NCBI GenBank assembly: GCA_017626325.1
Contig: JAGAIZ010000049.1
Span: forward strand, 16,111 to 80,110
Source: Lachnospiraceae bacterium
GTDB taxonomy: Bacteria > Bacillota > Clostridia > Lachnospirales > Lachnospiraceae
Reading direction: 5' to 3'
Length of the DNA: 64,000 bases
Both the position numbers and the translations under genes were made by a program. The notes below the pieces were generated by a model, which was given only the letters and a program-made list of their open reading frames with translations, searched no databases and had not been told where the DNA came from. Of this stretch, positions 1 through 7,720 are shown in pieces. Within the stretch, counting starts at the first letter, position 1; every line of letters starts with the position of its first letter.

Positions 1-165
1 ATAACCATGAAAAGCAGGGTCTGATTTTACACTGTTATTAAGAGTCTTGCGGAAATCCACAAGATGGCTGTTGACTTTGTCTGCTAAAGGAAGTGCGGAT
101 TTGGTGGTTAATAATTTGATCGGTGCTACCGGCATAGAATGTTCCAATTGTTCTGTATTAGGCAT
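1..165 (-). CDS. prs: Ribose-phosphate pyrophosphokinase, N-terminal part (runs off window)
   Basis: A minus-strand reading frame opens at an ATG at 165 and stays open to the window edge (55 codons). The ATG is preceded by a strong GGGAGG site (176-171) and a good promoter further upstream. The peptide begins MPNTEQLEHSMPVAPIKLL and continues through VNSHLVDFRKTL to FHGY, which I recognise from the long Lachnospiraceae-type ribose-phosphate pyrophosphokinases that make PRPP from ribose 5-phosphate and ATP. The catalytic domain lies outside the window, so the identification rests on the N-terminus alone. The gene diverges from der. Confidence 0.6.
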   Translation of the reverse strand, partial: MPNTEQLEHSMPVAPIKLLTTKSALPLADKVNSHLVDFRKTLNNSVKSDPAFHGY

Positions 166-272
166 AATGACCTCCCGGGAGTTTGTCTGAACAGTCTCTT
201 CTGTCTGTTGCAGTTCGCATCCTATGTCAGATGCGGTCTGAACAGTAACTTCTATCTTTCTGTGTCATATAT

Positions 273-301
273 TTTATATCATTATGCTAGTGACACGTCA
301 A
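273..301 (-). promoter_or_regulatory. Sigma-A promoter for the leftward prs-like gene
   Basis: Reading the minus strand, TTGACG (301-296) is followed by a 17-base spacer and TATAAA (278-273). Transcription would start near 266 and give a leader of about 100 bases. That leader contains ACTGTTCAGAC twice, flanking a small GCATC/GATGC hairpin. The -35 region overlaps the rightward promoter. Confidence 0.7.
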
Positions 302-318
302 GGAATTTCTAGTAAAAT
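290..318 (+). promoter_or_regulatory. Probable sigma-A promoter for the der operon
   Basis: GTGACA (290-295), a 17-base spacer and TAAAAT (313-318). It overlaps the divergent promoter, so the two polymerases could not bind together. It is the only clear promoter ahead of der. Confidence 0.45.
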
Positions 319-502
319 AGAGATCACAGGGTTACTGTTCACAGCAGCCTTAAACACTTGCTGTCTGAGGCGTAAGAACATGATTGATGTGTGAGCAAAT
401 CCCGCCAAAAGGCTTTACAAGTTCTGGCGGATATTGTAAAATCAAGCGGATATAAGCTTATAAAATAAGAAATCTGCCGGACAGGAGCAGAGAAAGGCAT
501 GG
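319..502 (+). other. Leader of der with small inverted repeats
   Basis: No gene is visible here. GTTACTGTTC (331-340) is the exact inverted copy of GAACAGTAAC (240-249) across the promoter pair. A CCGCCA/TGGCGG hairpin lies near 391-420, and a perfect 12-bp palindrome TATAAGCTTATA sits at 451-462. No known riboswitch motif was recognised. Confidence 0.4.
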
Positions 503-1849
503 TTGTTGGTAATGAGCAAGAGAAAATCCAAGCCGATCGTGGCGGTGGTGGGAAGACCGAATGTAGGGAAATCGACACTGTTCAACGCGTTGGCTGGTGA
601 GAATATATCGATTGTCAAGGATACGCCGGGAATCACGAGAGACCGGATCTATGCGGACGTCAGTTGGCTTGATATGAATTTTACTTTGATTGATACGGGC
701 GGAATAGAACCGGAGAGCAAAGATATTATTCTGTCTCAGATGCGGGAACAGGCGCAGATCGCTATCGATACGGCGGATGTGATTATTTTTCTGGTAGACG
801 TAAAGCAGGGACTCGTGGATGCGGATTCTAAGGTGGCGGATATGCTGCGGCGTTCCAGGAAACCGGTTGTTCTGGCTGTGAATAAGGTGGACAGCTTCCA
901 GAAATATATGGCGGACGTCTACGAATTCTATAATCTTGGCATTGGAGAGCCTTATCCGATTTCCTCCGTCAATCGTCTGGGCTTCGGCGAGCTTCTGGAT
1001 GAGGTGAGTTCTTATTTTGATCAGGAAGCGGCGGCAGAGGAAGAGGACGACCGGATCAAGGTGGCCATCGTTGGAAAGCCGAATGTAGGGAAATCTTCTA
1101 TTATCAACAAGCTGATCGGGGAGAAACGGGTGATCGTGTCGGATATCGCGGGAACGACCAGAGACGCCATCGATACGGAGATCAGACACAATGGCAAAGA
1201 CTATGTGTTCATCGATACGGCGGGGCTGCGCAGGAAGAACAAGATTAAGGAAGAACTGGAGAAGTACATGATTATCCGCACGGTGGCGGCGGTAGAGCGC
1301 GCCGACATCGTCGTGCTGGTGATCGACGCTACGGAGGGCGTGACCGAACAGGACGCCAAGATCGCTGGAATTGCTCATGACAGAGGTAAGGCGGTGATTA
1401 TCGCCGTAAATAAGTGGGATGCGATAGAGAAGAATGATAAGACGGTGAAGGAGTTTACGCAGAAGGTAAGGCAGGTGTTGTCTTTTATGAGTTATGCGGA
1501 AATCATGTTTATCTCCGCAGTGACAGGGCAGAGACTTCCGAAGCTGTATGATATGATCGACGCGGTCAATGAGAATCATTCCATGCGTGTGGCGACAGGC
1601 GTATTGAATGAGATTATGGCAGAGGCTGTGGCGATGCAGCAGCCCCCTTCCGACAAGGGCAAAAGGCTGAGGCTGTATTATATTACGCAGGTTTCGGTGA
1701 AACCGCCGACTTTTGTAATCTTCGTCAACGACAAAGAGCTGATGCATTTTTCCTATACCAGATATTTGGAGAACCAGATCAGAGATACCTTTGGCTTCGT
1801 CGGGACACCGCTTAAGTTTATTATCAGAGAGAGAAAGGAAAACAAGTAA
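503..1849 (+). CDS. der: Ribosome biogenesis GTPase Der (EngA)
   Basis: Double-Era GTPase that acts in maturation of the 50S ribosomal subunit. Two tandem G domains are visible: the first has GRPNVGKST near the N-terminus, DTGG and NKVD; the second has GKPNVGKSS near residue 195, DTAG and NKWD. A KH-like C-terminal domain ends in FVGTPLKFIIRERK, typical of the family. Length of about 445 residues is normal. The start is uncertain: TTG at 503 is well spaced from AAAGG (493-497), but ATG at 512 gives the usual N-terminus MSKRKSKPIVAVVGRPN. It is followed at once by plsY and then gpsA, a common order in Clostridia. Confidence 0.96.
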   Translation: MLVMSKRKSKPIVAVVGRPNVGKSTLFNALAGENISIVKDTPGITRDRIYADVSWLDMNFTLIDTGGIEPESKDIILSQMREQAQIAIDTADVIIFLVDVKQGLVDADSKVADMLRRSRKPVVLAVNKVDSFQKYMADVYEFYNLGIGEPYPISSVNRLGFGELLDEVSSYFDQEAAAEEEDDRIKVAIVGKPNVGKSSIINKLIGEKRVIVSDIAGTTRDAIDTEIRHNGKDYVFIDTAGLRRKNKIKEELEKYMIIRTVAAVERADIVVLVIDATEGVTEQDAKIAGIAHDRGKAVIIAVNKWDAIEKNDKTVKEFTQKVRQVLSFMSYAEIMFISAVTGQRLPKLYDMIDAVNENHSMRVATGVLNEIMAEAVAMQQPPSDKGKRLRLYYITQVSVKPPTFVIFVNDKELMHFSYTRYLENQIRDTFGFVGTPLKFIIRERKENK

Positions 1850-1850
1850 A

Positions 1851-2501
1851 GTGGAACGGATAATTTGTCTTTTGATTGGGTATGTGTTTGGATTGTTCCA
1901 GACTGCATATATTTACGGAAGGCTGCATGGTATTGATATCAGAAATTACGGGAGCGGCAATGCAGGTACGACCAATACCATGCGCGTGCTGGGAACGAAA
2001 GCGGGGCTGCTGGTGCTTGCTGGAGATATCTTAAAGTGTATCCTTGCGATTGTTGTCACGAATCTGCTCTTCCGGAATTCTCATCCGGATATGGTCTACC
2101 TTCTGAAAATGTACGCGGCGGCGGGCGCGATTCTGGGACACAATTTCCCATTCTATCTGAAGTTTAAGGGTGGCAAGGGAATTGCGGCAACGGCCGGGCT
2201 GATTCTTGCTTTTCATCCTTATCTGATTCCGGTGGGAGTCGTACTGTTCTTCGGAGCGTTCTTCCTTACGCATTATGTATCGCTGGGGTCTCTGCTGGTG
2301 TATGCGGGATTCCTTCTGGAACTGATTCTATTGGGGCAGAACGGCGTATTCGGAATGTCACAGCCCTTATTGAATGAGATGTATGTGGTTGCAGGGTTCC
2401 TGACGGTTATGGCGTATTATAAGCACAGGGAGAATATCAGGAGATTACTGAGCGGCACGGAAAGAAAGACGTATCTGACGCATAAAAGCGAGAACAAATA
2501 G
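1851..2501 (+). CDS. plsY: Glycerol-3-phosphate acyltransferase PlsY
   Basis: Membrane enzyme that acylates glycerol 3-phosphate using acyl phosphate, the first step of phospholipid synthesis. The product is about 216 residues with several hydrophobic segments. The conserved GSGNAGTTNTMRVLG loop (about residues 34-48) and the HNFPFYLKFKGGKGIAAT loop are both intact. The start chosen is GTG at 1851, one base after the der stop; it gives the expected N-terminus and has GAGAAAGGA upstream inside der. gpsA, which makes the substrate glycerol 3-phosphate, follows 21 bases later. Confidence 0.93.
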   Translation: MERIICLLIGYVFGLFQTAYIYGRLHGIDIRNYGSGNAGTTNTMRVLGTKAGLLVLAGDILKCILAIVVTNLLFRNSHPDMVYLLKMYAAAGAILGHNFPFYLKFKGGKGIAATAGLILAFHPYLIPVGVVLFFGAFFLTHYVSLGSLLVYAGFLLELILLGQNGVFGMSQPLLNEMYVVAGFLTVMAYYKHRENIRRLLSGTERKTYLTHKSENK

Positions 2502-2522
2502 CTCTGACAATGGAGGATTATT

Positions 2523-3539
2523 ATGGCAAATATCAGTGTTATAGGGGCAGGAAGCTGGGGAACGGCGTTGGCTCTTCTGTTACATAAAAACGGACATCAG
2601 GTTACGGTATGGTCTGTCATCGAGGACGAGATCGAGATGCTTAAGAAGGAACATGAGCATAAGGATAAGCTGCCGGGCGTCAGACTGCCGGAGGAGATGG
2701 CATTTACGACCGATCTGGAAGCGGCTGTGAAGGATAAGGACGTACTTGTTCTGGCTGTGCCTTCGCCTTATACAAGGAGTACCTCTCACAATATGGCGCA
2801 ATATGTGCAGGACGGGCAGGTAATTGTCAATGTTGCAAAGGGTGTGGAAGAGAATACGCTGATGACGCTTTCACAGATCATAGAAGAGGAGATTCCGCAG
2901 GCAGAAGTAGCGGTATTATCGGGGCCGTCTCATGCGGAGGAGGTAGGGCGCGGAATGCCTACTACTATCGTTGTGGGAGCTAAGAGAAAAGCTACGGCGG
3001 AATATTTGCAGAATATTTTTATGAACGAGGTGTTCCGGGTCTATATCAGCCCGGATGTGCTGGGAATCGAATTGGGAGCGGCCTTAAAGAATGTGGTGGC
3101 TCTGGCGGCAGGTATCGCGGATGGGCTTGGATTCGGAGATAATACGAAGGCGGCCTTGATTACCAGAGGAATATCGGAAATTGCCAGACTCGGGATAGCG
3201 ATGGGCGGTAAGGCAGAAACCTTCAGCGGACTGACCGGCATCGGCGATCTGATCGTAACCTGCGCTTCCATGCATTCCCGCAACAGGCGTGCAGGGATCC
3301 TGATCGGACAGGGATATACGATGGAACAGGCGATGGCAGAAGTTAAGATGGTAGTGGAAGGCGTGTATTCCGCCAAAGCGGCTATGGGACTTGCCGGAAA
3401 ATATAATGTGCAGCTTCCGATCATCGAACAGGTCAATGCGGTGCTGTTCGAAGGACAGCCTGCGAAGCAGGCGGTAGAGAATCTGATGCTTCGTGATAAG
3501 AAGATAGAGAATCCTCTGCTGCCGTGGGAAGAGGATTAA
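2523..3539 (+). CDS. gpsA: NAD(P)H-dependent glycerol-3-phosphate dehydrogenase
   Basis: Makes sn-glycerol 3-phosphate from dihydroxyacetone phosphate for lipid synthesis. The 338 residues begin with a Rossmann motif GAGSWGTALA (residues 8-17) and include VAKGVE, LSGPSHAEEV, the substrate-binding region around ALKNVVALAAGIADGLGFGDN and GLTGIGDLIVTC. TGGAGG sits 6 bases before the ATG. It is the last gene of the der-plsY-gpsA unit and is closed by a strong hairpin. Confidence 0.96.
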   Translation: MANISVIGAGSWGTALALLLHKNGHQVTVWSVIEDEIEMLKKEHEHKDKLPGVRLPEEMAFTTDLEAAVKDKDVLVLAVPSPYTRSTSHNMAQYVQDGQVIVNVAKGVEENTLMTLSQIIEEEIPQAEVAVLSGPSHAEEVGRGMPTTIVVGAKRKATAEYLQNIFMNEVFRVYISPDVLGIELGAALKNVVALAAGIADGLGFGDNTKAALITRGISEIARLGIAMGGKAETFSGLTGIGDLIVTCASMHSRNRRAGILIGQGYTMEQAMAEVKMVVEGVYSAKAAMGLAGKYNVQLPIIEQVNAVLFEGQPAKQAVENLMLRDKKIENPLLPWEED

Positions 3540-3544
3540 GATAG

Positions 3545-3579
3545 AAAGCTTCCGCTGCCATGAGAGCAGCGGAAGCTTT
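3545..3579. terminator. Bidirectional terminator between gpsA and metF
   Basis: A 14-bp stem, AAAGCTTCCGCTGC (3545-3558) with GCAGCGGAAGCTTT (3566-3579), has a 7-base loop and T/A runs on both sides. It lies just after the gpsA stop and touches the metF stop, so it can serve both converging genes. Confidence 0.88.
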
Positions 3580-3581
3580 TA

Positions 3582-4436
3582 TCAAATCTGACTGCATATT
3601 TCCGTAGTGGTTTTTAATTTGTTCATGGAGTATATATGAATACCGTCTACCCCGTGCTCTTTCAGATCGCGTATCTGATTTACCGCGTACTCGATTCCTG
3701 CTTTGCGCATGTCCTCTTTGTCGTCCCCGTAGGCGGCGATGATGTCCGCCAGCTTCTTCGGAACGGAAGAGCCGGAGAGGGATACGGTAGTGCCGAGCTG
3801 CTTGGCTGTGGTGATCGGCATGATTCCGGCGTGAACCGGTACGCTGATACCCATAGCGCGTATCTTATCAAGAAAACGGTAGAAATAAGTATTGTCAAAG
3901 AACATCTGGGTTACAAGGGAAGCGGCGCCTGCATCGACCTTTTCCTTCAGATGCTGCAGGTCGCTTTCTAAGCTTGGCGCTTCGAAATGTTTCTCGGGGT
4001 AACAGGCTCCGGAGATCTGCAGATCGGTATGCTCTTTTAAATAACGGATCAGATCGGAAGCATAGTGGAACTGGCGGTTGTTGAACTGCTCGTCGGTCAT
4101 GGACAGAGGTCTGTCGCCGCGCAGCGCAAGGACGTGATTGACGCCGGATTCTTTCAGGGCGGCGCAGTTCTTCTCTAAATCTTCTCTGGTAAAACCGACG
4201 CATGTGATGTGCGCGATGGCGGCAATCTGAAGCTCTTTCTGAATAAAAGAAGCAATCTCGATCGTTTTGCCCGCTCTGGAACCGCCGGCGCCGTAAGTAC
4301 AACTGATAAAATCAGGATTCAATTTGCCAAGATCGCGCAGAAGAGTAAATACGTTGTCAAATTCGTCGTCTTTCTTCGGGGGAAATATCTCAAAGGAAAG
4401 ACTTGTTTTTTTCTCATTGTTTATTGTCTGGACCAT
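3582..4436 (-). CDS. metF: 5,10-methylenetetrahydrofolate reductase
   Basis: FAD enzyme that reduces 5,10-methylene-THF to 5-methyl-THF for methionine synthesis or one-carbon metabolism. The 284-residue TIM-barrel protein has the N-terminal SFEIFPPKKDDEFDNVF, the FISCTYGAGGS segment, HITCVGFTRE, NHVLALRGDRP and VTQMFFDN, all characteristic. GGAGAAAGGA lies upstream of the ATG. It stands alone and converges on gpsA. No S-box (SAM) riboswitch was seen in the short upstream gap. Confidence 0.93.
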   Translation of the reverse strand: MVQTINNEKKTSLSFEIFPPKKDDEFDNVFTLLRDLGKLNPDFISCTYGAGGSRAGKTIEIASFIQKELQIAAIAHITCVGFTREDLEKNCAALKESGVNHVLALRGDRPLSMTDEQFNNRQFHYASDLIRYLKEHTDLQISGACYPEKHFEAPSLESDLQHLKEKVDAGAASLVTQMFFDNTYFYRFLDKIRAMGISVPVHAGIMPITTAKQLGTTVSLSGSSVPKKLADIIAAYGDDKEDMRKAGIEYAVNQIRDLKEHGVDGIHIYSMNKLKTTTEICSQI

Positions 4437-4468
4437 ATCTGTATATTCCTTTCTCCAAGAATAATATC

Positions 4469-4516
4469 TTGCTTTTGCATCTGAAATATCGTAACATAAA
4501 TCTATATGATAGGCAA
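4469..4516. promoter_or_regulatory. Overlapping divergent promoter candidates, metF and MoxR operon
   Basis: Plus strand: TTGCTT (4469-4474), 17 bases, TAACAT (4492-4497). Minus strand: TTGCCT (4516-4511), 17 bases, TACGAT (4493-4488). Both are imperfect, but they are correctly spaced and face the two flanking genes. Confidence 0.4.
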
Positions 4517-4563
4517 GAAATGAAAATATTTAAAACAGATAAAGAACGGGAAGGAAATAGCGT

Positions 4564-5388
4564 ATGAACGGACAGGAAACAAGATTTAACAGTACGTCTG
4601 ATTATGTGGCGTCAGAACAATTACTTGCAAGTGTAAACGTGGCGATTGCCCTGCAGAAGCCGCTCCTGGTAAAAGGAGAACCGGGTACCGGTAAGACGAT
4701 GCTCGCGCAGGCGGTGGCGAATTCTCTGGGCAAGAAGCTGATCATCTGGAATGTAAAATCCACGACGAAGGCACAGGACGGCCTGTATATGTATGATACG
4801 ATCCAGCGGCTGTATGACGGACAGTTTGGTGAGGAAGGGGTAGAGGATATCGCCCGCTATATTAAGCTCGGCAAGCTGGGAGAGGCTTTCGAGGCAGACG
4901 AGCAGGTGATCCTGCTGATTGATGAGATCGATAAGGCGGATCTGGAATTCCCCAATGATCTGTTATGGGAGTTAGACCAGATGGAATTCTATATTCATGA
5001 GACGAAGAGGACGATTAAAGCCAAGCACAGACCGATCGTAATCATTACTTCCAATGCGGAGAAGGAGCTTCCGGACGCGTTTTTGAGAAGATGTATTTTC
5101 CATTATATTGATTTCCCGGATCAGGCGCTGATGGAGGAGATTGTGAGAACGCATTATCCTGATGTAGAGGACAAGCTGTTAAAGGACGCTATGGATGTGT
5201 TCTACTGGATTCGTTCCATGAAGGACATTCGTAAGAAGCCAAGCACTTCGGAGCTGATCGACTGGATCAACGCCCTGCAGATTGGCGGGATTTCCACGGA
5301 TAAGCTCAGGCAGGAACTGCCGTTTATCGGCGTAGTGGTTAAGAAAGATGAAGATCTGGAAACTGTGAAACACAAGACAGACTTCTAA
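4564..5388 (+). CDS. MoxR-family AAA+ ATPase
   Basis: AAA+ ATPase of 274 residues with Walker A GEPGTGKT (about residues 39-46), Walker B LLIDEIDKAD (about 119-128), a sensor asparagine in IITSNAEKELP and the FLRRC arginine motif. MoxR proteins act as chaperone-like partners of von Willebrand factor A proteins, inserting cofactors or remodelling complexes. Such a VWA protein is encoded 11 bases downstream, so the two probably form one machine. The client is not evident from the neighbours. Confidence 0.85.
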   Translation: MNGQETRFNSTSDYVASEQLLASVNVAIALQKPLLVKGEPGTGKTMLAQAVANSLGKKLIIWNVKSTTKAQDGLYMYDTIQRLYDGQFGEEGVEDIARYIKLGKLGEAFEADEQVILLIDEIDKADLEFPNDLLWELDQMEFYIHETKRTIKAKHRPIVIITSNAEKELPDAFLRRCIFHYIDFPDQALMEEIVRTHYPDVEDKLLKDAMDVFYWIRSMKDIRKKPSTSELIDWINALQIGGISTDKLRQELPFIGVVVKKDEDLETVKHKTDF

Positions 5389-5399
5389 GAGGGCTTTCT

Positions 5400-6596
5400 A
5401 TGTTCAGTAAATTTTTCTATACATTGAAGGATAAAGGGCTTGAGGTATCCTTAAGCGAGTGGCTGACACTGCAGGAGGCGCTGCAGAAAGGACTGTGCCA
5501 CAGCAGTCTGACGGAATTCTATTATGTAGCGCGCATGATTCTTGTCAAATCCGAGACGGAGTACGATAAATTCGATATGGCGTTTGACGAGGTGTTCAAG
5601 GGAATCCAGTCGGAGAATGATGTGACGAAGAATATGCTGCGCTGGCTGGATAAGCCGGAGCTGCAGGATGTCTTTGAAGAGATGCGCCATGAAATGAATC
5701 AGGAAGTAATCACGCTTGATAAGGAAGACGTGGAGAATAAGTTCAAGGACAGACTGCGTGATCAGAATGAAGAGCATAACGGCGGCAGTTACTGGATCGG
5801 CACGATGGGCAAAACCTCCTTCGGCAATATGGGCGGCAATATGGGCGGTATCCGTGTGGGCGGTACTACGGGCTACCAGTCGGCCTTTCAGGTAGTAGGC
5901 GCCAGGAAATACCGCGATTTCAGAAATGACAAGGTATTGGATAACAGGCAGTTCCAGATGGCACTGCGGAAACTCAGGCAGTTTTCAAGCAGGCTTGATA
6001 TACCGGAGACGGAGCTTAATATTAACGGTACGGTGAACGCTACCTGCAATAATGGCGGCTGTTTGCAGATTGTAATGGAGAAGCCAAGGAAGAATGCGGT
6101 GAAGCTGTTATTGCTTATGGATTCCGGCGGCACGATGATTCCTTATACGACGCTGTTAAATGAGCTGTTTCATTCTGTGCATAAATCCAATCATTATAAA
6201 GAGGTGAAGACATATTTCTTCCATAATTGTATCTATGCGAATCTGTATAATACGCCGGAATGTGAGAATGGGGATTGGATTGAGACGGAGTGGATGTTCA
6301 GGAATCTGGACAGTGATTATAAAGTGATTATCGTGGGAGACGCGGCGATGGCGCCGGAGGAGCTATATTCTGTGACAGGAAACTACAGAGGCCCGAACGG
6401 AGGATTATCAGGAATGGACTGGCTGCTTTTGATGAAGCGGCATTATAAGAAAATCGTATGGCTTAATCCTAAGATGGCGCCGGGACATGCGCCGTGGAGG
6501 GAAGCGGAGACTGCCATCAAAGAACTTTTTCCGATGTATAAGCTGACGGTTGACGGTCTCAACCAAGCTATGACAAAGCTTATGTCCAACCGGTAA
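5400..6596 (+). CDS. VWA-domain (CoxE-like) partner of the MoxR ATPase
   Basis: A 398-residue protein without a signal peptide. Residues 1-130 are helical and charged. A glycine-rich stretch near residues 137-165 contains NMGGNMGGIRVGGTTG. A C-terminal von Willebrand factor A domain has its metal site as MDSGGTM at about residue 240. That site reads DxGxT rather than the usual DxSxS. Pairing with MoxR suggests the two work together in protein or complex maturation in the cytoplasm. The substrate is unknown. Confidence 0.8.
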   Translation: MFSKFFYTLKDKGLEVSLSEWLTLQEALQKGLCHSSLTEFYYVARMILVKSETEYDKFDMAFDEVFKGIQSENDVTKNMLRWLDKPELQDVFEEMRHEMNQEVITLDKEDVENKFKDRLRDQNEEHNGGSYWIGTMGKTSFGNMGGNMGGIRVGGTTGYQSAFQVVGARKYRDFRNDKVLDNRQFQMALRKLRQFSSRLDIPETELNINGTVNATCNNGGCLQIVMEKPRKNAVKLLLLMDSGGTMIPYTTLLNELFHSVHKSNHYKEVKTYFFHNCIYANLYNTPECENGDWIETEWMFRNLDSDYKVIIVGDAAMAPEELYSVTGNYRGPNGGLSGMDWLLLMKRHYKKIVWLNPKMAPGHAPWREAETAIKELFPMYKLTVDGLNQAMTKLMSNR

Positions 6597-6642
6597 ATAA
6601 GTAATTCTTACGGATGAGCGTAAGAGAAATGAGAGGATAAAT

Positions 6643-7707
6643 ATGTATCGGGTAATGATCGTAGATGATAATATGGCAAATCTGATCATGGCCAGAAAAA
6701 CGTTGGATGATGAGTATGAAGTGATTCCGGTATCGTCAGGGATTTCCGCCCTGGAATGTCTGAACGATATGCCGGAGCTGCCGGACCTGGTGCTTTTGGA
6801 TGTGGATATGCCCAATGTGAACGGATTCCAGGTGATCTCCGAGATGAAGCATGTTCCCAAGCTCGCGGGGATTCCGATTATTTTCCTGACGGCACAGGAT
6901 GATGACGCGACGGAGCTTGAGGGCTATAATTTAGGGGCGATAGATTATATCAGGAAGCCTTATACGGCAAACCTCTTAAAGAAACGGGTGGACATACAGT
7001 TCCGGCTTCTTTCGCAGCAGCGCAAGCTGGAAGATATGAATAAATCCCTGAATTATCTTGTCCGTGATAAGAATAAGAAGAATGTGGAATTGCAGTATTC
7101 CATCGTGGATATGTTTGTGAATATTCTGGCAAAGCGAAACAGTTATGCCGGCAGCCACGCAAGACGCGTGGAGAAGTATATGGATATTCTGATCAGCGCC
7201 ATGCTGCGTTCCGGCAGATATAATCTGACGGCAGACGACGGTATTACGATTTGTTTTGCGGCCAAGATTCATGATATTGGTAAGTTATGCATTGCTGATC
7301 AGTATTTAAATGACGCGAAGAATAATAGAATGGATGAAGTGGAGCACAAGACTGTTATGTCGCATACGACGCTGGGAGCAGATATTTTATCTGAGGTGAC
7401 ACAGTTGAACGCGGGAGGGAATAATTTCATGCGTTTTGCCTATAACATGTGCCGCAGCCATCATGAGCGGTGGGATGGAAGCGGATTTCCGGAAGGACTG
7501 GCAGGCGAGAAGATTCCGATGGAAGCCAGGGCGCTGGCGATCGTGAATACCTATGATAATCTGCGGAATAACGCAGTGGAAGGCAGAGCATTGAGCCATG
7601 AGGAAGCCTGCATGAAAATCCGGCTTATGAAATATACCTGTTTTGATGGGGGAATGGTTGATCTTTTCCTGTCTGTAGAAAACGATATTAAGAACATAGC
7701 AGGTTAA
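6643..7707 (+). CDS. Receiver-HD-GYP response regulator (probable c-di-GMP phosphodiesterase)
   Basis: A receiver domain (residues 1-120, phospho-acceptor Asp 53 in LVLLDVDMPN, Lys in IRKPYT) is joined to an HD-GYP domain (about 145-350). The HD pair is in KIHDIGKL (His 210, Asp 211), and the downstream HHERWDGSGFPEGL motif has Phe in place of the Tyr of GYP. HD-GYP proteins hydrolyse cyclic di-GMP. The gene is 14 bases before the two hybrid kinase-like genes and is the likely output of that pathway. GAGAGGA lies upstream of the ATG. Confidence 0.88.
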   Translation: MYRVMIVDDNMANLIMARKTLDDEYEVIPVSSGISALECLNDMPELPDLVLLDVDMPNVNGFQVISEMKHVPKLAGIPIIFLTAQDDDATELEGYNLGAIDYIRKPYTANLLKKRVDIQFRLLSQQRKLEDMNKSLNYLVRDKNKKNVELQYSIVDMFVNILAKRNSYAGSHARRVEKYMDILISAMLRSGRYNLTADDGITICFAAKIHDIGKLCIADQYLNDAKNNRMDEVEHKTVMSHTTLGADILSEVTQLNAGGNNFMRFAYNMCRSHHERWDGSGFPEGLAGEKIPMEARALAIVNTYDNLRNNAVEGRALSHEEACMKIRLMKYTCFDGGMVDLFLSVENDIKNIAG

Positions 7708-7720
7708 TTGGAGACACATT

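Noticed and set aside
458-1747. Long minus-strand ORF opposite der
   Set aside because: It is the antisense shadow of a well-conserved gene, with no ribosome site and a His/Arg/Leu-rich product of no recognisable family.
1791-1850. N-terminal extension of plsY inside der
   Set aside because: The added residues do not match PlsY, while GTG at 1851 gives the expected N-terminus.
4437-4563. SAM riboswitch ahead of metF
   Set aside because: No S-box stem motifs or terminator; the interval holds only promoter-like sequences.
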